From positions 1-64,000 of the forward strand of contig NW_026116646.1 of assembly GCF_001640805.2 (NCBI RefSeq): a stretch of DNA of 64,000 nt. Reading direction: 5' to 3'. The notes beneath the pieces are model-generated. The model was not told the DNA's origin and did not search any database. It saw only the letters and a program-made list of their open reading frames with translations. Source of the stretch: Lates calcarifer (Eukaryota > Chordata > Actinopteri > Centropomidae). Position 1 is the first letter of the stretch. Each line of letters starts with the position of its first letter. The position numbers and the translations under genes were made by a program. Shown here piece by piece: positions 38,341 through 48,885 of the stretch.

Positions 38341-40084
38341 TAATGTTCCGCAGTCACTAACAGGTCAGCTTTCCTACACTATTTGATTTAACATGGGGTT
38401 AGCCACAAACCTGGCTAAGTCAAAGACTGCCATATTTAAAAGACAACCCAATAGACACTACAAAAACAGCGGCACTACACTGGGTGGCTACAGCCAGCTA
38501 CCGAGTTAACTAGTAGTACCTAACTCTCCAGCAGCCACAAAACAACACTCGACCAGTGGCAAACACTTGAGTGCGATCCCACATGCAGATTCCCTCAGAC
38601 ACCTACCTAACGAGAAATTTACCAGCTACAGGTTCATGGCTGAGAATGAATGTATTCTCAGAGGTAGTAATGTTTCCTTCTTCCTTACTTCTTAATCCTT
38701 TCTTCTTTGGGTCTGTTTCTGTGTAGTTCGACTATGTATGTGTGTGTGTGAGTGAGTCAGCCCCCACCCTCCCTTTCTTTTTTCTGTCTCCCTGTCAGTA
38801 AGAGAGGGAGTTGGCAGTTGTTGCACATGTTGTGTGAATGTAAATAGGCAGCTGTCATATTTAAAATTGGTTTGTGTGTGTCTTGAAAGCAAGGCAGGTT
38901 TAGTGGTAAAGAAATTAGTGCCTGTTGCTTGTCTGTGCTGAAGAATGATTGCACAGAAGTTTTCTACACTGTCCCAAGGAGCACTGACAACACTTATCTG
39001 CTGTTTGTGAAGTAGATTAAAACCCTCTGAATCTCCCAAATATTATATAATAAATATGATGTGTTATCTTTAAAGTGTCATTCCACTCAGGATTGCCTTT
39101 GGCTGACTTTGCCTGACAAGATGGTCAAAGTGAACTGCTGGTGACTGCTGGGGTGGAGTAAGACGACTGAAGCCAAGTCAGCCTCATTCTGGGCACTTCT
39201 GTTGTTTCACTTAGCTCACAACAATGGCTGATCTCATAGCATGTTATCAGCCTTACCCATTACCCTTTTTAAAATTTGTGAAAGAATGAGTTCCCCTCAA
39301 TATGTCAGACTGTTTTGTAAACCTATACACACTGTTTACTCACCCAAAGATGTGTTGCTCTAAAACATTTTCAGGTCAGACACAAGTTTACATGGGTCTT
39401 TAGGCACACATGACATTAAATATAAGTAATACAAGTATAAAAGGCAATGAGTTAAGGTGAATGGGGGAAAAGTCAAACATGGAATACCTGCATAGTGGGC
39501 CCTATAACAACAACTAGGACTCTCCCTAAGACTTTTCAACCAGCCAAAACAAGCAATCAGGGGAGAACACCCTTGATAACAGGGGTGACCAAGAATCACA
39601 TGGTTGTGATCACTGGCTGAGCTCCAGATATCCTCTGTGTTTCAGCACCATGGTTTGCAGTGCTGTTTTGAGGCAAATAATTAAAATTTAACATCTGTTT
39701 TTTTTTTCATGGGCTAATATCCCCTATTATAGTGTATAGGAGTCCCTGTTGAGTGACATATACAATTAGTTCAGGTTGTCTGATTCTTGGATGTGTAAAA
39801 CTGATGATACTGTTAAAAAATATAACATTATATGGCAAAACACAAAAGTATGCAAAAACAGAAAAATCTAAGTGTGGGTCTAAGGAATAAGCCCCAAGAA
39901 GCTGTGGTCTACAGTATGAGTAGCTAAGGAGCGTTGAATTATTACTTATCTTGTTTAGGGAGAAGAACAACATCACCTAGAGGCATTTTTTTGCCATTGA
40001 CCAATTATACAGACTTATGTCTGTTGTTTCAAATCATGTTTTAAAAATAAAATATGATGTAATGCAACTTCCTGCAGTAATAAT
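38341..40084. other. Non-coding stretch, nothing recognised
   Basis: No exon, RNA gene or clear repeat is seen. A TG/AG simple tract lies near 38,737-38,757. Confidence 0.45.
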
Positions 40085-40521
40085 CACTCGTCAGCCACAA
40101 TATTAAAACTACTGAAATCTTTATCCTGGCATTCATCTGGATATTACTTTGACATGCACCACTCACCTAAACATTGTTGCAGACCAAGCACACCCTGGCA
40201 ACAGCACATCCCAGATGGCAGGAGCCTGCCCCAGCAGCACAATGTGCTCACCACACTGTAAAAATTGCTCAAAAATGGTTTGAGGAACATGACAAAGTGT
40301 CCAAGACAATGATCCTGAGCCCCAGATCCTTATCCAATCAAACATCTCTGGGATGTGCCATAACAAACCTGAGGATTCACTGTCTGGGTCTGTTCTGGTG
40401 CTAGACACCACCGCAGGACACCTCCAGAGGTCTGGTGTCCATGTGCCAATGGGTTTTGGCAGCACGAGGGGGACCTACACACTGTTAGACAGGTGGTTAT
40501 AATGTTATAGTTGATTAGTCT
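40085..40521 (+). mobile_element. Tc1-like transposon deletion derivative, copy 1
   Basis: The left end CACTCGTCAGCCACAATATT and the right end GGTGGTTATAATGTTATAG followed by a degraded GATTAGTC are inverted and match the termini of copy 2 at 54,568-54,932. The interior keeps a 3' piece of a transposase gene. CCTAAACATTGTTGCAGACC, ATGGTTTGAGGAACATGACA and GCACGAGGGGGACCTACACA correspond to the LNIVADQ, WFEEHDK and ARGGPT parts of this Tc1 family. The left terminus is fused almost directly to the middle of the gene, so the DNA-binding domain and first catalytic Asp region are gone. The frame is broken and it cannot encode transposase. Confidence 0.85.
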
Positions 40522-41040
40522 GTAAGTTTCCCTTCACTTTTCTGTTTAATCTACAGTCTAGGTAATGATCAAATCAAACACGAGACAAAAACAAGAAAAT
40601 AAGTATAAATGAAAACATCCAACTCACAGAGAGATTTCAGTGTGATGTCTATGGCTATAAAATGGTGATGATGATAATTTGTAGTAATCCGATGTATTGT
40701 TGTCAAGAGCCTTTCAGAATGTCTGATTTGTTTTGTTGAATTACTTATTATTTTGTGTGCATTGATGAAAAATGGTCATCAGCATGTTTTGTTTTTTAAG
40801 AAATAGGTAGAGATGTTTCTCTCAATATAACCTGGTGCCCCGGAGAGCTTAGTTCAGTCTGCCTTTGACTTACCTTGCTTGGTTTATTGATATCACAGCT
40901 TATGACTACTCAGTGAACTGCATTGCAACAGATTTTTCTCATCTCTAGTGGCCAGTACTTCCTTTGTACAATGATGTAAGAGGATGTTTAACATAAGAGG
41001 CTGCAACTTTTGGATTTAAATTAGTTTATTACTGCCAAGC
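40522..41040. other. Non-coding stretch, nothing recognised
   Basis: No exon or repeat family is recognised between the Tc1-like copy and the LINE fragment. Confidence 0.45.
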
Positions 41041-41330
41041 AGTCTAGTATCCATGTGTAGGGCATCCAGTTGTAGGCTTTCTTGTAGTTAATCCAGGCAG
41101 TGCTCTGGTTGGTCTGTCTAGTCTTAAGAGTCTTGGTAGCTGGTGCTTTGGCCCTCTAGTATTGTTTCCAGTGCCCTTCTGAGATTTGCTCTTGCATTGA
41201 CTCATGCACCTACTTATCGTAGCTGCTATGATGCCTGAGAGGAACTTCCATGTTGTGGAGAGGCAGGTTATTGGCCAGTAGTTGGAATGTGATTGCTCAT
41301 GGTGGGAACTGCTGGGTCTCTCTCTGTAAT
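41041..41330 (-). pseudogene. Non-LTR reverse transcriptase fragment (R2/NeSL-like)
   Basis: Read on the minus strand, one frame gives NYWPITCLSTTWKFLSGIIA, matching the NYRPITCLPT opening of the RT fingers in R2/NeSL-type elements. Then comes a QKGxGxxTRGPKHQL-like phrase. After a frameshift, motif A reads TAWINYKKAYNWMPYTWILD. In active relatives this motif is A-W-I-D-Y-K-K-A-Y-D, where the first Asp binds metal. Here both Asp positions are Asn. The fragment is about 100 codons and lacks the YxDD motif. It directly abuts the L2-type element that starts near 41,335, so one of them interrupted or truncated the other. Confidence 0.72.
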
Positions 41331-41334
41331 TATA

Positions 41335-42405
41335 ATACACTAGGCAACAGCGGCAAAGAAAAACCTCCTTTTAAGAGGCAGAGACCTCAAGCAGAACCAG
41401 ACCCAGGGTGGGCAGCCATCTGCCTTGACCGATTGGGTTGAGAAAGAGAGAGGGAGGGGAATGGGGAGAGAGGGGGGTAGAAAATAGTGACAGGAGAAGA
41501 TAGCATAATGCAGATTCCATGTAAAAATGTAGTGGTATCAATAATACAAAAGAGGTAATGATAGCAATGACAATTAAATTAGGAAATGCAATAGAAGCAG
41601 TACTAATAATTTCTAAATATAACAGCAGATGTTGAGTGGGGTTGTAGGAGCAGCAGGAGGCTTGTCATCACAGATCAGACGCTACAGCTCCGGAGGAAAT
41701 GCCTGCAGAAAGTGACAGAAGAGGAGAGACAGAGACAAAAGAGCACAAAACTACAGGAAAGGGAAGATATTGAGTTAGTAACGTGTATTTATGGGATATG
41801 AATCCATACTGAGAGAGAGAAGCTCAGTGCATCGTGGAAAATCCCCCGGCAGTCTAGACCTACATTAGCATATTTAAGGGATAGGTCAAGCAAGTGTGAA
41901 CCAGCCCTAACTAAGCTTCATCAAAAAGGAAAGTTTTAAGCCTACTCTTAAAAGTGCAGAGGGTGTCTGCCTCCCAGACCCAAACTGGGAGAAGGTTCCA
42001 CAGTAGAGGAGCCTGATAGCTGAAGGCTATGCCTCCCATTCTACTCCTGGAAACTCTAGGATCCACCAGCAAACCAGCATTCTGGGAATGCAATGTTCTA
42101 GTGGGGTTGTAGGGAATTATAAGCTCTTTAAGATAGGGTGGTGCCTGACCATTAAGGGCTTTGTAGGTGAGGAGGAGGATTTTAAATTCTATTCTGGATT
42201 TGACTGGGAGCCAATGTAGAGGGGTTAACACAGGAGAAATATGGTCTCTTTTTCTACTTCCAGTCAGTAATTGTGCAGCAGCATTTTGGATCAACTGCAG
42301 AGTCTTTAGAGACAATGCTAATGTTTCCCTTTTCAGTTTGGGTTTGTTTTCAATGCCAAATCTTAATGTCACTGTTCTAGCTCCATATGACAGCAGTGTC
42401 ATTAC
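41335..42405 (-). mobile_element. L2-type LINE, 5'-truncated 3' end
   Basis: The minus-strand element comprises the C-terminal ORF2 segment (42,402-41,911) and a long 3' UTR. The UTR ends in the purine-rich GAGAAAGAGAGAGGGAGGGG side near 41,440 and AGCGGCAAAGAAAAACCTCC near 41,347. The same body is one of the commonest teleost repeats. 5' truncation at 42,405 is typical of target-primed reverse transcription. The 3' boundary is placed by eye. Confidence 0.8.
41911..42402 (-). pseudogene. L2-type LINE ORF2 C-terminal region, open for 163 codons
   Basis: This is the post-RT C-terminal part of a LINE ORF2 protein. Visible motifs in order are LQLIQNAAAQLLTGSRKRDH at about residues 36-55, then PLHWLPVKSRIEFKILLLTY, then YLKELIIPYNPTRTL, then QAPLLWNLLPVWVWEADTL, closing with FKSRLKTFLFDEA and a stop. 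Such C-terminal regions follow the RT palm in L2-clade elements and probably help bind template RNA. The frame is unbroken, but the endonuclease and RT catalytic domains are missing, so the copy is dead. The first 20 or so residues look like translated flanking sequence. The related split copy lies at 36,549-37,500 on the opposite strand. Confidence 0.82.
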
Positions 42406-42522
42406 TCATGACAAAACCACAGTTTTTGTGCTGCTGTTGGTTGAAAGCTGGAGGTGAAATTTATTTTTGTCCATGCTGGGTGACTCAGATCAACAGATCA
42501 GTAGGGCTGCAGCAAAATTACC

Positions 42523-42563
42523 ATAGATAGATGGATAGATAGATAGGTAGGTAGATAAATAGA
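42523..42563. repeat. (GATA)n-type microsatellite
   Basis: Imperfect TAGA/GATA repeats interrupted by GGTAG units. Confidence 0.9.
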
Positions 42564-42594
42564 TATCTTTGGTAAATTTTCACAGTGCCACCAC

Positions 42595-42800
42595 TATCAT
42601 CCAGGTTAGAGTGAAGAAGGTAGATGACAACATTCTCCACCCTCATTAGCAAAGTAAAGACAATCTAGAGCATATTCAAATTGTTGTCCAAGATGGACCA
42701 GAACCAGTCTCTCCAGTAACTTCATAATATATGACATTAGTGCAACTGGACTGAATCATCTTGGATTTGTACACAGTACAGGGAACAACTTGGAAAACGT
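42595..42800 (-). pseudogene. Non-LTR reverse transcriptase fragment (fingers region)
   Basis: The minus strand reads FSPVALMSYIMKLLERLVL, matching the RPVALTSxIMKxLERLVL motif of a common fish LINE RT. It continues DCLYFANEGGENVVIYLLHS, matching the DPLQFAYxxxxxxxDAVIYLLH block. It ends before motif A, so no catalytic Asp is present. It may belong to the same broad family as the C-terminal fragment at 52,689-53,096. Confidence 0.7.
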
Positions 42801-43862
42801 ACATTGTATGCAGTAATATAAACAGGGATAACCCTATTGAGGGTGACAGGAACTAGGAGAACTAATATTATGAGGGAAGGGTACACTAATATCAACAAAA
42901 AATAGAGACATTCTCAAAACTAGGCAACTCTGCTACTCCTCGTCATTAAAGTGCTGAGCTCCAGTTTGGGGTTTTTGTGGTCTAAACTGAAGTTGCCAGT
43001 GTTAAGTGGAGTGGTTCAACTGGGTGTGTGTGTCATAAATTTTAATGTGTTTTGGACACAAGGAGTTCAATGTCACTTTCTGTCTCCACTGTATGGTGAT
43101 AGAGAATATCCACTAATTATATGTCATGTTTCTGTATATTATGTAAACCACACCATGTACATTTCATGTTAACTGGATTATGTCACATAAAGCTGACTTC
43201 CTGTTGTTTGCAGGCGATGGTTTGGCTATGACTCAATATTGATGTGTAGCTGTGTTCAAGCATGGACTCTCATTGAGCATGAGAAATTTTGGGCAATTGG
43301 ACAATGTACATTTGAGTTATGTTTTGGGCAAAATTGACCAGCACACACCATCAAGGGCATTCCTCATAAACTCAAAGACTAGGATAATCAATTACTGGTA
43401 AAAAACAACTCTCCAAAGCTATTACTTCACCCACATGTTGAGCTGTGGCTGCAACTTGAAAGTGATGAATGATCACGCATCAGCAAAAATCTTGCCTGCA
43501 GTCACAGCTTTCTGAAAGCAACATTAAGTTATTGACAATTAAAATCAACAGTTTATACAGATGTTTCACATTTAATACCCATTAGGAGAGGAAATGCTTG
43601 CACAGCCTTTCATACACACAGATTTATAGGGTGTATTGAAAACTTAACATTGGGTTATATTAGGATACAATGACAGGGACATTATATGAAGAAAATAAAA
43701 GTGAATAAATTTGGAGAAACACATTTATTTTTTCCAAGCTTTAAAACTGATGGGGAGATACAAGTATGAAGTACTATGAGAGACTTTATTATACCGCATT
43801 ATTTAGAGGTAAGCTGGGTTTAAACTTTCCTCACTGTAAATCACTTGTAGAAGTTGGTACAA
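42801..43862. other. Non-coding stretch, nothing recognised
   Basis: No supported gene or repeat. A 73-codon open frame at 42,951-43,172 has no recognisable domain and looks spurious. Confidence 0.45.
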
Positions 43863-44334
43863 AATAGCTTCAGAAGGTATTCAGACCCATTTGCTCACTT
43901 TGTTGTACTGTAGATTTTATTTTAAAGGAATAAAACTGAAAAAGAAGAAATTAAGAATAATGAAGAAATGACAAAAGCCTCCACAAGGGTGCACATAACC
44001 TGAGACTGGGATTTTGTGGTTCACCTTTTAGCACAACAATGACCCAAAGCATACAGCCAAATCAATGATGGAGTGGCTTGGGCTGACTATCATTGAGTGG
44101 TCCAGCCAACAACTGAACTTAAATCCCAGAGGATTGTGGGATTGTGGAGAGACTTGACGATAGCAGTTTGAAGATACTTACCATTCAATGCAAGAAATGG
44201 GATACACTGCCCATATCAGGTGTGCATAGCTTGTTGAGACTGACAAAGAAGACTCATATTAAGGGTCTTTTGTAAACGATAGATTTTAATTTTCTTACAG
44301 CACGTTTTCACTTTGACATTATGAGTTACTGAGC
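43863..44334 (+). mobile_element. Tc1-like transposon remnant, left part (host of the L1 insertion)
   Basis: It opens with CTTCAGAAGGTATTCAGACC, the terminal sequence of a familiar fish Tc1-like family. A deleted transposase piece follows with HNNDPKHTAKSMMEWLGL, matching the xNDPKHTA motif that holds the second Asp of the DDE triad. The third catalytic region (SPDLNPIE) has decayed to SQQLNLNPRG. The distal non-coding part, TTTTCACTTTGACATTATGA, is cut at 44,334 by the L1-type element. The remnant resumes at 49,420. Confidence 0.85.
44318..44334 (+). repeat. Target-site duplication of the L1-type element, left copy
   Basis: ATTATGAGTTACTGAGC, identical over all 17 bases to 49,420-49,436. 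The sequence belongs to the Tc1-like host (CATTATGGGTTATTG-like in relatives). Confidence 0.95.
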
Positions 44335-44537
44335 GGACTTCCGGATGTGCTTTGCCGTGTGAAGATGTGCGTGCGGAGGCTCCGTAGAAAAGTTGTCAAA
44401 AATATTAATATCGCCTTATGTCTATCATTTTGGGGTGCCGAGCGATTAAGGTTTTGTTTTTGAAACGAACGAGTACGCTTTTTAAGGCAGTTTAAATGAC
44501 CTCTTGATCGACTCGGACGGCTGGAGAGAAGCTGCAT
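44335..44537 (+). promoter_or_regulatory. 5' UTR of the L1-type element
   Basis: It begins GGACTTCCGGATGTGC immediately after the target duplication and runs to the first ORF. It is comparatively CpG-rich (CCGG, GCGTGCGG, CCGAGCG, CGACTCGG). L1 elements carry an internal promoter here; no specific factor site can be assigned. Confidence 0.6.
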
Positions 44538-45132
44538 GTGGCTAGCAACCTGGCCCCCTCAGCTAGCCAGGTTAATACTAGCCCAACACATGCTGACAAT
44601 ATACCCCAGTGGGCTAAGGATATGATGTCTGAGATTAAAAAAGGCAACATTGAGATTACGAAATACAGAGAGGAGACAAAGACAGAGATTGCGAGGTGTA
44701 AAGAAGAAATAGAAAAGGGGAGAAAAGAGACGAAGGTTGAAATGGAAAAATGGATGAAGAGCTTGGAAGAGGTTACTAAAGCCCAGTTGGAGTTACGCGT
44801 TGAGGTGAGGCTGACTGAAGACAACTAGCAGTTTGGCTGATAGGATGGACGAACGGGAAACATAGGTGGATGAGACGTTGAATGATCAGTCCGACGAGGC
44901 AGGCAAAAAGCCGGCGAGAGAAATGGAGAGAACATCGGAGAGGCGTAATGGACAGATTCACATCTTCCCGGACTACACCGCAAGAAGCCTCCTGTGGACC
45001 TGCATGGGGATCAGATATGGGCTGCGATACCCGGCAATCCTAGTGATCACGCCAGAAGGAGGACAAACGAAAACCTTTGAGACCCCAAAGGACGCCGCGG
45101 AATACATCAAGAAGAAACTGAGCCCCGGGTGA
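44538..45132 (+). pseudogene. L1-type ORF1 protein remnant
   Basis: ORF1p is the RNA-binding trimeric chaperone of L1. The frame starts at a GTG (ASNLAPS...), suggesting the original ATG has mutated; an ATG two bases upstream is out of frame. Residues about 30-95 are Lys/Glu-rich with heptad-like spacing (EITKYREETKTEIARCKEEI), the expected N-terminal coiled coil. A TAG at 44,826-44,828 ends it. The C-terminal domain reappears at about 44,950-45,132 (IHIFPDYTARSLLW, ILVITPEGGQTKTFETPKDA), matching the ORF1p C-terminal fold. The central RRM between them is missing. About 200 codons remain versus about 340 in related elements. Confidence 0.8.
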
Positions 45133-45823
45133 AGCTTATGGGCTGGCTTGAACTTGGCGAAGTAGAAATTCACACATGCTTACATTGTTGAAATGGGAGG
45201 ATTAATGTAGACAGGATATTGTTGACTGGACTTGACAACACTGGCAAAGTAATTGATTACAGTGTGTGTTTACATGGGTATATATATATATTGTTTCATA
45301 ATCCCTCCCTCTTTCTGGGGGCTACTGCTACCCTCCCCCACATTACTGTTTTGTTTTGTTCAAGGTCTAAGGGTTGATTGCCCCCCCGGACTACTGTTGC
45401 CTACATTTTATGGTATTTCTTATTATTTAATTCAATTATGTTACCTTATACAGGATCTTGTTGTTATGAGCTCCCCCTGTTTGTTTCCTCATCACATGGT
45501 TAAGCCAAGGGGTGATGTTATACTTTAAGACTAAGCAGGTGATATGCACAGAGCTGCACACGGTAGGCTTTGTGTGCAGGAGATGGTGGACCGCTTGGCC
45601 AGGAGGGAGCTCGTTAAAGACCATTGTGTGTGGGTTAGTGTTCATATATGTAATGTTTTGGTTGTGTCTGTATGTATGGTCCCGCCTTCTTCCTTCCCAG
45701 ACCCCCTCCTTTTAACTTCTCTTTTTCTTTTGCTGCCAAATCTTCAATGTGTGATCCGTTTAGTGGGTACCATGGGGGTGCAATGGTGACATCGGGCTGC
45801 GGACTCTTAGCATAGCATCAAAC
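45133..45823 (+). other. Inter-ORF region of the L1-type element
   Basis: About 690 bp between the two ORF remnants. Phrases such as ATGGTGGACCGCTTGGCC hint at displaced or duplicated element sequence, but no domain can be assigned. Confidence 0.5.
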
Positions 45824-46602
45824 ATGAATGCGAGCAGAATGGACACAAAACTGATGAGCTGGAATGTAAGATTGATCAATAAGCCAGCTATACGGAGTAA
45901 GGTATTTTCACATTTGAGGGACCAGGGAGTAAAGAAGCTTATTTGCAGGAGACACATCTGTTGAACAAGGACCACCTCAAAGTCTGTAGGGGGGGATTTA
46001 ATCAGATTTATCATTCAAATTTCAATAGCAAGAGTAGGGGAGTGGTCATATACACAGAAATGTGCATTTTGTAGAAACAGTTACTTTGAGAGATAAACAT
46101 GGTTGGTATATTATTGTGGTCGGAAAGCTTGATATTCAATATGCCAGTGGTGTTGGCAAACATATATGCACTTAATTGGGATAATGCTTAAATTTTTAAG
46201 GACATATTCTCGTTATTACCTAATTTGGATACTCATAATCTGATTCTAGGGGGCGAGCTAAACTGTGTCCTAGATTCAACTTTAGACCGCTCTAGTACAA
46301 CATCCAATGTATTAAGTAAATCAGCACAATGTGTTAACTCGTTCTGCAAGGCATATGGTATACTTGATCCATGGAGATTCATAAACCCAACTTCTAGGCA
46401 GTACTCCTTTTACTCCCCACCACATCAGACGTATACTCAGGTATAGTAATATCACAGCCCAGTCATATTGAAACTTAATTTCTTGGAAAATATGTCACCC
46501 CAGTGAATGTGGCATCTTAATACCAGGCTAATGGCAGATGAAGATTTTACAAAAAACTCTCAATGTTTTTCTTAGAGCTAAATGATACCCCTGATATAAA
46601 TA
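45824..46602 (+). pseudogene. L1-type ORF2 endonuclease domain remnant
   Basis: The apurinic-type endonuclease nicks target DNA to start L1 insertion. The frame opens at 45,824 (MNASRMDTKLMSWNVRLINK), where active relatives have SWNVxGLN. A frameshift near 45,940 moves to a frame with LQETHLLNKDHL, so the catalytic Glu of QETH survives out of frame. After further breaks, a frame gives LILGGELNCVLDSTLDRSS, where the usual GDFN reads GELN, an Asp-to-Glu change at a catalytic position. It ends with the DPWRFINPTSRQYSFYS phrase typical of fish L1. The SDH motif near the end is not visible. Confidence 0.85.
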
Positions 46603-47096
46603 GTGGTACTTTGTGGAAATCCTTTAAAGGCTATATACGAGGACAAATTTATTTCATATAACGTTGGTGAAAGGAAAAGAAGGATGAAACGTACCACAGA
46701 AATAATGAAGACAATAAAGGAAGTTGACCTGGCACATTCTATGGCTCCTTCTGAGGAGCTACACAGAAAGACGATTTTGCTTCAAACTGAATATGATGTT
46801 TTGATAAGTCAGTGTGAGGAGGATTTATATCTTAGGTTGAGACAGGATCTCTATGAGCATGGTGAACGTGCAGGTAAGCTCCTGAGCCACCAGCTGAAGC
46901 AATCAGCAGCTGCAGGTACGATAGTAGAGATAACAGATAATCTGGGGAACACAATTATAGATCAGAAGGGTATCAATTTAAATCCTTTTATAAGGACTTG
47001 TATATTTCAGAAACAAATGACAGGGAGCGGGTGAAGAATTTTTTTGAAAATCTAGAAATACCATCCCTAGGGGAGGCAGACGGAGATAGACTAGAG
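46603..47096 (+). pseudogene. L1-type ORF2 linker before the reverse transcriptase
   Basis: A basic, helical stretch (residues such as RKRRMKRTTEIMKTIKEVDL) leads to a decayed EITDNLGNTIIDQKGIN phrase that corresponds to the xIxDxxGxxxxDxxxI segment before the RT fingers. It ends at EADGDRLE, where the hAT element interrupts. Confidence 0.7.
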
Positions 47097-47597
47097 CAGG
47101 GGTGTCAAACTCAAATACACAGTGGGCCGAAATTAAAAAAATGCTACAAGTCGAGGGCCAGACGGGACTGGAACTAAGAAGGCCTATAGATTATTGCCTA
47201 TAAGACAACATTAATTATGAAATAAATGAAATAAAAACAATTAATAAATAAAAATAAAAAAAATAAAACCAGTTCTTACGGCTCTATCTGCAGTAATTTC
47301 AAGTGAAAACATTTTCTACAGTGAACATAGCCTGCTTTGAAGCCAGACTTCTTTTTAACTCTTCTACCTTCTGTAACTTTTGTGTTGTGTCCAGATGCTT
47401 CTATCTGTCGTGGTGCTTCGTTTCATAGTGTCTTATGTTGTATTCTTTCATTACAGCTACACTGTCTCCGGACAGAAAACACACAGCTTTGCCCTTTACA
47501 TCCGCAAACATATACTGTGCCTCCCACCTGTCTTGAAAACCCCTGTTTTCAAAGTCTTTTCGTTTTTTTGGGGAGAAGGATAGCTGAAAGTTGACAC
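47097..47597 (-). mobile_element. hAT transposon nested in the L1-type element
   Basis: The left end is CAGGGGTGTCAAACTC, a hAT terminal inverted repeat. The right end keeps only AGTTGACAC of the inverse, having lost the terminal CCCTG. On the minus strand 47,583-47,380 encodes the N-terminus of a hAT transposase: a basic start, RGFQDRWEAQYMF, KGKAVCFLSGDSVAVMKEYN, then RHYETKHH. This is a BED zinc finger (C-x2-C ... H-x4-H) in which the second Cys is Ser. A TAG stop follows DR. The DDE and dimerisation domains are absent. No 8-bp target duplication is evident, and about 60 bp of the L1 RT fingers seem lost at the site. Confidence 0.85.
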
Positions 47598-47963
47598 AAG
47601 CGGCACCGGGCCCTGATGGGTTCCCAAGTGAGTTTTATAAAACATTTGCTCCAAATTGGTACCCCTGCTCTGTAGAGTATATAAGGAGGTCAAACAATGT
47701 CACAGGCTATGATCTCTGTACTCCTTAAGTATAAGGATCCACTTAAGTGTGATTCATACTGCCCAGTGAGTTTACTTGGCTGTGATTATAAGATATTGAC
47801 CAAGGTATTGGTGGCTAGGATTGAGCCTGTTATAAGTAAGACAATACATCCTGATCAGACAGGGTTTGTTGCTGGCAGACAACTTTCCAGTAATCTCCGT
47901 CGTCTATTCGATGTGATGTATACTACTGAGAACAACATTGAGTCTGAGATTGTGAAAGTATGA
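47598..47963 (+). pseudogene. L1-type ORF2 reverse transcriptase fingers remnant
   Basis: Immediately after the hAT element the RT resumes with APGPDGFPSEFYK, the conserved finger motif. After a frameshift come QAMISVLLKYKDPLKCDSY and then CPVSLLGCDYKILTKVLVAR. These are followed by IHPDQTGFVAGRQLSSNLRR, all in the expected order. The frame ends at IESEIVKV near 47,963, where the palm should begin. Motif A and the FADD loop are missing. Confidence 0.9.
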
Positions 47964-48885
47964 AAGTAACATTGGATAAGGCAAAATCAGACATGGAAAG
48001 GTGGTCATCTCTCCCCCTATCATTAGCAGGGAGAATAAATTCGGTTAAAATGAATGTAATGCCACGGTTTCTCTTTTTGTTCCAGACTACCAATTTTCAT
48101 TCCTAAATCATTTTTTTAAAGAATTGAATAAATGTACATCCACCTTTATTTGGAAAAAAACAATGCCCTGGATAAGAAGAGAGTTCCTGTAGAGGAAGGA
48201 AGTCTGGCCTTACCAAATTATATGCACTATTATTGGGCTGCTAATATACATAAGCTGCTGTTTTGGGTCTCACAGTTAGATGATGATGAAACTTCAGTAT
48301 GGGTACATATGGAACGTTGTGCATCTAGCCCGGTGTCCCTACGTTCTCTGGTCTGTGCCCCTCTGCCCTTAAGCAAACACCTTCATACATGTACATGATT
48401 CTTATCAAGATATGGGCCCAATTCAGAACACATTTTAGGAACAGAAGTGCCCTCCTGCCGGCTCCTGTTTATGGCAACCATTTGTTTTCCCTGGCCCCTG
48501 GAGGAACAGCGTTTAAGGAATGGTACAGAGCTGTGGTGGAATGTGTCAAAAACCTTTTTAAAGATGGTATATTCATGTCTGCTGCTCAGTTAGAGAAGGA
48601 GTATGGAATTCCCTCAAAAAACAGTTATTTCAGATACTTTCAGGTTTGAGATTTTGTGAAAAAGACATGCTCCTCATCCCTCAAGTTGCCGATGTTGACT
48701 GGAGATGGGCAGTGGAACTGATACACTCTTCTGTATGTGTTAGACACGGGTTGATACAATTTAAGGTGTTACACAAACTTCATTTATCAAGGGACAAACT
48801 GGCAAGAATTTATCAGGGGGCTGACCCGACTTGCCCAAGATGTAAACAGGTGCCAGTCATATGTTCTGATCTTGCCCTAGGCTGA
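47964..48885 (+). pseudogene. L1-type ORF2 C-terminal region remnant
   Basis: Sequence rejoins after the deleted palm with a LDKAKSDMERWSSLPLSLAG phrase, the thumb or connector. It runs through a basic TFIWKK block and ALPNYMHYYWAANIHKLLFW, in several frames, to DPTCPRCKQVPVICSD at about 48,821-48,868. The CPRC corresponds to the C-terminal Cys motif of L1 ORF2p. At least three frame changes and stops separate these parts. Confidence 0.82.

Noticed and set aside
47337..47594. Plus-strand frames within the nested hAT element
   Set aside because: They are shadows of the minus-strand BED-finger frame.
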